In this document: positions 5,964 to 8,419 of the stretch, one piece after another
Numbering within the stretch: the first letter of the stretch is position 1
Layout of the letters: every line of letters starts with the position of its first letter
Assembly (NCBI GenBank): GCA_948907985.1
Contig: CAQWMM010000064.1
Span: 1 to 8,419, forward strand
Length of the DNA: 8,419 nucleotides
Direction: 5' to 3'
DNA from: an uncultured Bacillota bacterium
Lineage (GTDB): Bacteria > Bacillota > Dehalobacteriia > UBA4068 > UBA4997
Notes under the pieces: generated by a model
Databases searched by the model: none
What the model was told of the DNA's origin: nothing
What the model saw: only the letters and a program-made list of their open reading frames with translations
Made by a program: the position numbers and the translations under genes

Positions 5964-6228
5964 GCGCCATAGCCTCCAACTCTTCCATAGTCTTCACCAC
6001 AACCTGACCGTTTTTAACCTGTTCCACCGATTTACGCAGTTGGCGCAGATTGCTTTCCGAAAAAAAAGGGTCCGGCGGCGCTTCAATCTCAAAAGGGATT
6101 TTCCGATCCCGCACCAGCTTTTTGGCATAAATCATAAAACAGGTGGTTAAATTCATGCCCATTTCCTCGCAGATTTCATCCAACTGGCGTTTCAAGTCAT
6201 CATCAAAACGTAAGCTAATAGTAGTCAT
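5956..6228 (-). CDS. RelB/DinJ-family type II antitoxin
   Basis: A 90-residue antitoxin, the first gene of the toxin-antitoxin operon. It should bind and neutralise the YoeB-type toxin and, as a dimer, repress its own promoter. The N-terminus is a ribbon-helix-helix fold: strand TTISLRF (2-8), helix DDLKRQLDEICEEMG (10-24), then GMNLTTCFMIYAKKLVRDRKIPFEIE (24-49). GMNL, a helix and IPFEI is the RelB/DinJ hallmark. The polar C-terminal part (55-90) should wrap the toxin. The ATG at 6226-6228 has GGGAGG 8 bases upstream. The longer in-frame start at 6294 would lie before the promoter and is rejected. YoeB is classically paired with the Phd-fold antitoxin YefM, so this is a mixed-family pair. 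Confidence 0.9.
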   Translation of the reverse strand: MTTISLRFDDDLKRQLDEICEEMGMNLTTCFMIYAKKLVRDRKIPFEIEAPPDPFFSESNLRQLRKSVEQVKNGQVVVKTMEELEAMARD

Positions 6229-6231
6229 ATT

Positions 6232-6275
6232 AAAAACCTCCCTTTGCCTATATAATAGCACAAAGAGAGGCTTTT
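6232..6275 (-). terminator. Hairpin terminator of the upstream lipoprotein gene, overlapping the TA promoter and RBS
   Basis: In minus-strand RNA, 6275-6261 pairs with 6246-6232 over 15 positions, 13 Watson-Crick and 2 G-U. An inner CTAT/ATAG helix closes the loop. The 3' arm ends in five U's, as in a Rho-independent terminator. The upstream lipoprotein gene ends 31 bases earlier. The same 3' arm contains the antitoxin ribosome binding site, and the loop contains the TA promoter -10 box. Confidence 0.6.
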
Positions 6276-6280
6276 TGCAA
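6252..6280 (-). promoter_or_regulatory. Promoter of the toxin-antitoxin operon
   Basis: On the minus strand there is a -35 box TTGCAA (6275-6280), a 17-base spacer and a -10 box TATTAT (6252-6257) preceded by TGC, an extended -10. The start is expected near 6245, leaving a leader of about 17 bases that contains GGGAGG. An interrupted inverted repeat, TTGCA (6275-6279) and TGCAA (6290-6294), overlaps the -35 box and could be an antitoxin operator. Confidence 0.72.
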
Positions 6281-6306
6281 CATATCTTATGCAATTTCTT
6301 TCTTTT

Positions 6307-7527
6307 TTATTGTCCGGCAATCCGCGCTTTAACCGATTCCACATCGCTGGCCTCGGTTAAAGCCCGCAAAGCGGCAAAATCCGCCGCCGGGGTATAGGCT
6401 TTTATCACCCCGCGCAGATCGTCGGCGCTGTAAGCGTTAACATAAACCCCCTGGGTGCAGGCGTAAAGTTCGGCAAAACCGGCGGCGTCCCTGGCCAGCC
6501 AAAAACCCTGATGCAGGCGGAAAGCCTGCCCGTTCTCGCGCATAAAATCAGCGTCCCCCTGGACCGCGTTAAACATGGCCGCAAAGGACGGCCCAATCAT
6601 CGAGGCATATTTACCGGCCAGATAATCCAGGCTGCCCTCCTGACAAAAAGCCCGGAAGTTATTCTCGGAAAAGCAATCCACCGCACCAACCAGAATATCG
6701 CGCCCGCCCACCTTTTCCGCCTGGGCAATAGCCGGCATAAATTCGCCGGCCATCATCGTATCCAATACCACGTCGATATTGGCAGCCGTCAATAATTCGC
6801 CGAAATCAGTCAAAAACTCATCGCCGCGCACATAACCGGGATAATAATAAACATGCTCGTTCAGCTGCAAAGGCTCGGCAGACTGCAAAATTTCCGCCAG
6901 CGGCCGGTTATATTCCCAGCCGTAAACGTCCGTCAGAGCTTGCAGCATACCCTCCGCCCGATAGCTGTGCATGGCGTTGCCCAAGCCCGCGCCGCCGGCC
7001 ACAATCAGATAATTCTGTTCAGCCGCCGCCTTTTCGGCAAAATGAACCGCCATGTCATAACCGGTCTGATATTCGTCCTGGTGATCCGGGCCGATTACAC
7101 CCAGAAAATGCGGCTCGGCAGCCACGGCGGCAAAATCGTCCTCACTGATAGTGCCGGAGCCCAGCATAAAGTACATTTCATTCTGGGCGGCCAGCTCCAC
7201 CGCCGCCGGCAAATCATAGGTGATAAAAGAGATGATCCCCTCCGCCCCGGCGGCTTTAGCCTGACGGATAAAATTCTGCTCGTCTGCCGCGCTGCGGATA
7301 GCCTCGGAATAAACAAAGCTTACCGGAAAATTGCTTTCAATATAATTTTGATAATACTGCCGAAACATGCTGACCTCATCATCGGTATAGCTATACACCG
7401 CCACGCCGATAACCTGAACGTCCGCCCCTGCCGCGTCGGCGCTAACCCGGCTGCAACCGCCAAGCAGCCCCAAAGCGGCCGCCGCCAAAACCACCAAAGC
7501 AATCAGCTTAATCGTCAATCTTTGCAT
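6307..7527 (-). CDS. Lipoprotein with type 1 periplasmic-binding-protein-like fold, ligand unknown
   Basis: The 406-residue product starts with a lipoprotein signal peptide: Arg/Lys at 3 and 7, a hydrophobic run 8-22, and lipobox LGGC with Cys25 as the lipidated residue. It should be anchored outside the cytoplasmic membrane. After a short Ala/Asp linker, VQVIGVAVYSYTDDEVSMFRQYY (38-60) opens the first lobe in the style of sugar or purine binding proteins. YLIVAGGAGLGNAMHSYRAEGM (173-194) and VVLDTMMAGEFMPAIAQAE (253-271) look like second-lobe beta-alpha units. No cognate permease or ATPase for import is in view, so it may be a solute receptor or an orphan binding protein. The start at 7525-7527 has GGGAGG 8 bases upstream. 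A longer in-frame start (7563) lacks this and places the signal peptide internally. Confidence 0.75.
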   Translation of the reverse strand: MQRLTIKLIALVVLAAAALGLLGGCSRVSADAAGADVQVIGVAVYSYTDDEVSMFRQYYQNYIESNFPVSFVYSEAIRSAADEQNFIRQAKAAGAEGIISFITYDLPAAVELAAQNEMYFMLGSGTISEDDFAAVAAEPHFLGVIGPDHQDEYQTGYDMAVHFAEKAAAEQNYLIVAGGAGLGNAMHSYRAEGMLQALTDVYGWEYNRPLAEILQSAEPLQLNEHVYYYPGYVRGDEFLTDFGELLTAANIDVVLDTMMAGEFMPAIAQAEKVGGRDILVGAVDCFSENNFRAFCQEGSLDYLAGKYASMIGPSFAAMFNAVQGDADFMRENGQAFRLHQGFWLARDAAGFAELYACTQGVYVNAYSADDLRGVIKAYTPAADFAALRALTEASDVESVKARIAGQ

Positions 7528-7577
7528 CTGCCATACCTCCCTTGGCTGATAATCTGAAAACACTTTTTGATATTTAT

Positions 7578-7586
7578 ATTATATCA
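7578..7586 (-). promoter_or_regulatory. Extended -10 promoter of the lipoprotein gene
   Basis: On the minus strand TGATATAAT combines a TG extension with a perfect TATAAT (7578-7583). The hexamer 17 bases upstream (TATCTG) is a poor -35, so the extended -10 probably carries recognition. Inverted arms TGATAT/ATATCA (7568-7573 and 7581-7586) overlap the -10 box and could be an operator. Confidence 0.55.
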
Positions 7587-7655
7587 TATGAATGCTTGTT
7601 CAGATATAGCAAGTTCGGCATAGCTAACATATTCCAAATCGTTATAGCTCAAATT

Positions 7656-7680
7656 GCCAGAGGTTAGTCTCTAATCTGGC
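7656..7680 (-). terminator. Hairpin at the 3' end of the ABC-2 permease gene
   Basis: GCCAGA (7656-7661) pairs with TCTGGC (7675-7680) and TTAG (7664-7667) with CTAA (7671-7674), around a TCT loop with a two-base bulge. It spans the permease stop codon (7664-7666). No clear U-run follows on the minus strand, so it may be a weak terminator or an mRNA-stabilising 3' hairpin. Confidence 0.4.
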
Positions 7681-8419
7681 GCAGCAATTTAATTTTATAG
7701 GTATAGGCCAGCATACCGGCCGGCAGCCAAAAGGCCGCAAACCACAGGCCGCCCTGCACATAAGGGGCGATAATCGAAAAATCAGCGTCTTTCAGTATAA
7801 TATCCCGCAGTGGATTGGCAAAGTAATAAAGCGGCCAAATCCGCACCGCCGCCGCCTTAAAGGCCGCCGGCATCATAAACTCCGGCCAGGCGTAGCCGCA
7901 GCTAAGCAGGCTCGGGATAGTGATAAACATATTAAACTGCGTGCAATGGGTAACATCGTCAAATATGGCGGCAATCAACAGCGTCATCCCGCAAATGCCC
8001 AGCAAAAACGGCAAATGCACCATTAAAATCAACTGGAAACTGCCTTTAAGCGGATAGGCGAAAACCCAATGCAGCGCCATAATGCAGATAAACAGCCCCA
8101 GGGTGCCGGCCAGCCCAAAGCTTAAAAGCCGCCCGGCCACCTGGCCGAAAGCAGAACTGACGCTGGGGGCCAGACGCAAAGCCTGTTTTTTCTCAATCAA
8201 ATAAGGCGAGGCCGCCGCCAGAAAGGTTTGCTGCACAAAAATTGCCAACAGCGCCGGGAACAGAAAATATAGATAGCCGTAAGTGGGATTATAAAGCCCT
8301 CTGTCCACCACGCTCAAACTCAACACATTATTTTGCGCCTGCTCCGGCAGGATACCGCCGGCCTCCAGCAGCTTTAAGCGGATTGAGGCGTTCATCGTAC
8401 CGCTGATCGTGCTGGCCGC
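7664..8419 (-). CDS. ABC-2 type transporter permease, C-terminal part (partial)
   Basis: The membrane subunit of an ABC-2 type exporter (YhhJ/YbhS-like, ABC2_membrane_3 style). The reading frame stays open to the window end, so the start lies outside. About 251 C-terminal residues are seen. Counting from Met8 (ATG at 8393-8395), which is probably internal, an extracytoplasmic segment ends in VVDRGLYNPTYGYLYFLFPALLA. About five membrane segments follow: roughly 41-66, 88-115, 121-147, 153-170 and 210-230. The LIEKKQ stretch resembles the cytoplasmic coupling loop of the family. ABC-2 permeases work with an ATPase and often an HlyD-type protein, which would be expected upstream, beyond the edge. 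The next gene is 136 bases downstream and has its own promoter, so the two are probably not functionally linked. Confidence 0.82.
   Translation of the reverse strand, partial: AASTISGTMNASIRLKLLEAGGILPEQAQNNVLSLSVVDRGLYNPTYGYLYFLFPALLAIFVQQTFLAAASPYLIEKKQALRLAPSVSSAFGQVAGRLLSFGLAGTLGLFICIMALHWVFAYPLKGSFQLILMVHLPFLLGICGMTLLIAAIFDDVTHCTQFNMFITIPSLLSCGYAWPEFMMPAAFKAAAVRIWPLYYFANPLRDIILKDADFSIIAPYVQGGLWFAAFWLPAGMLAYTYKIKLLRQIRD

Noticed and set aside
6853..7557. 234-residue plus-strand open frame opposite the lipoprotein gene
   Set aside because: The minus-strand gene has a signal peptide, lipobox, RBS and promoter. The antisense frame has none of these.
7606..7648. Three ATAGC repeats upstream of the lipoprotein promoter (7606-7610, 7620-7624, 7644-7648)
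   Set aside because: Short, unevenly spaced (14 and 24 bases) and in AT-rich DNA. Not enough to call a regulator site.

Overview
The window reads as chromosomal DNA from a bacterium, most likely of the phylum Bacillota. The evidence is strong GGAGG ribosome binding sites before almost every gene, sigma-70-type promoters with extended -10 boxes, a GatCAB amidotransferase operon, an HxlR-type regulator and a lipoprotein-anchored binding protein. The base composition is moderately GC-rich. A GCC/CTAAAGGG-type intergenic repeat of the kind I recall from gut Firmicutes lies at the left edge. The class Negativicutes is a plausible guess, but nothing here proves it.

Left part (1-4120), all on the minus strand and read right to left: a strong promoter at about 4092-4120 drives gatC, gatA, gatB and purC with gaps of 14, -1 and 24 bases. 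GatCAB converts misacylated Glu-tRNA(Gln) and/or Asp-tRNA(Asn) to the amidated forms. PurC makes SAICAR in purine synthesis. The block ends in a striking 62-bp near-palindrome plus a second hairpin (3-90), which looks like two copies of an intergenic repeat placed head to head.

Middle (4149-5698): a radical SAM protein of unknown substrate (minus strand, own promoter and terminator) is divergent from an HxlR-family regulator (plus strand). Between them lies a perfect 9-bp inverted repeat, almost equidistant from the two promoters and a natural candidate operator. A hairpin terminator with T-runs on both sides separates the regulator from the convergent toxin-antitoxin genes.

Right part (5703-8419), all minus strand: a type II toxin-antitoxin pair (RelB/DinJ-type antitoxin, YoeB/Txe-type mRNA-cleaving toxin, 8-base overlap), a lipoprotein resembling type 1 periplasmic binding proteins, and the C-terminal part of an ABC-2 type membrane permease cut by the window edge. 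The 60 bases before the antitoxin combine a terminator-like hairpin, the toxin-antitoxin promoter and the antitoxin ribosome binding site in one sequence. This is the most intricate regulatory feature of the window.

No stretch longer than about 165 bases lacks a gene. I see no RNA gene, CRISPR array, insertion sequence or clearly new multi-gene system. The interest lies in the intergenic architecture.
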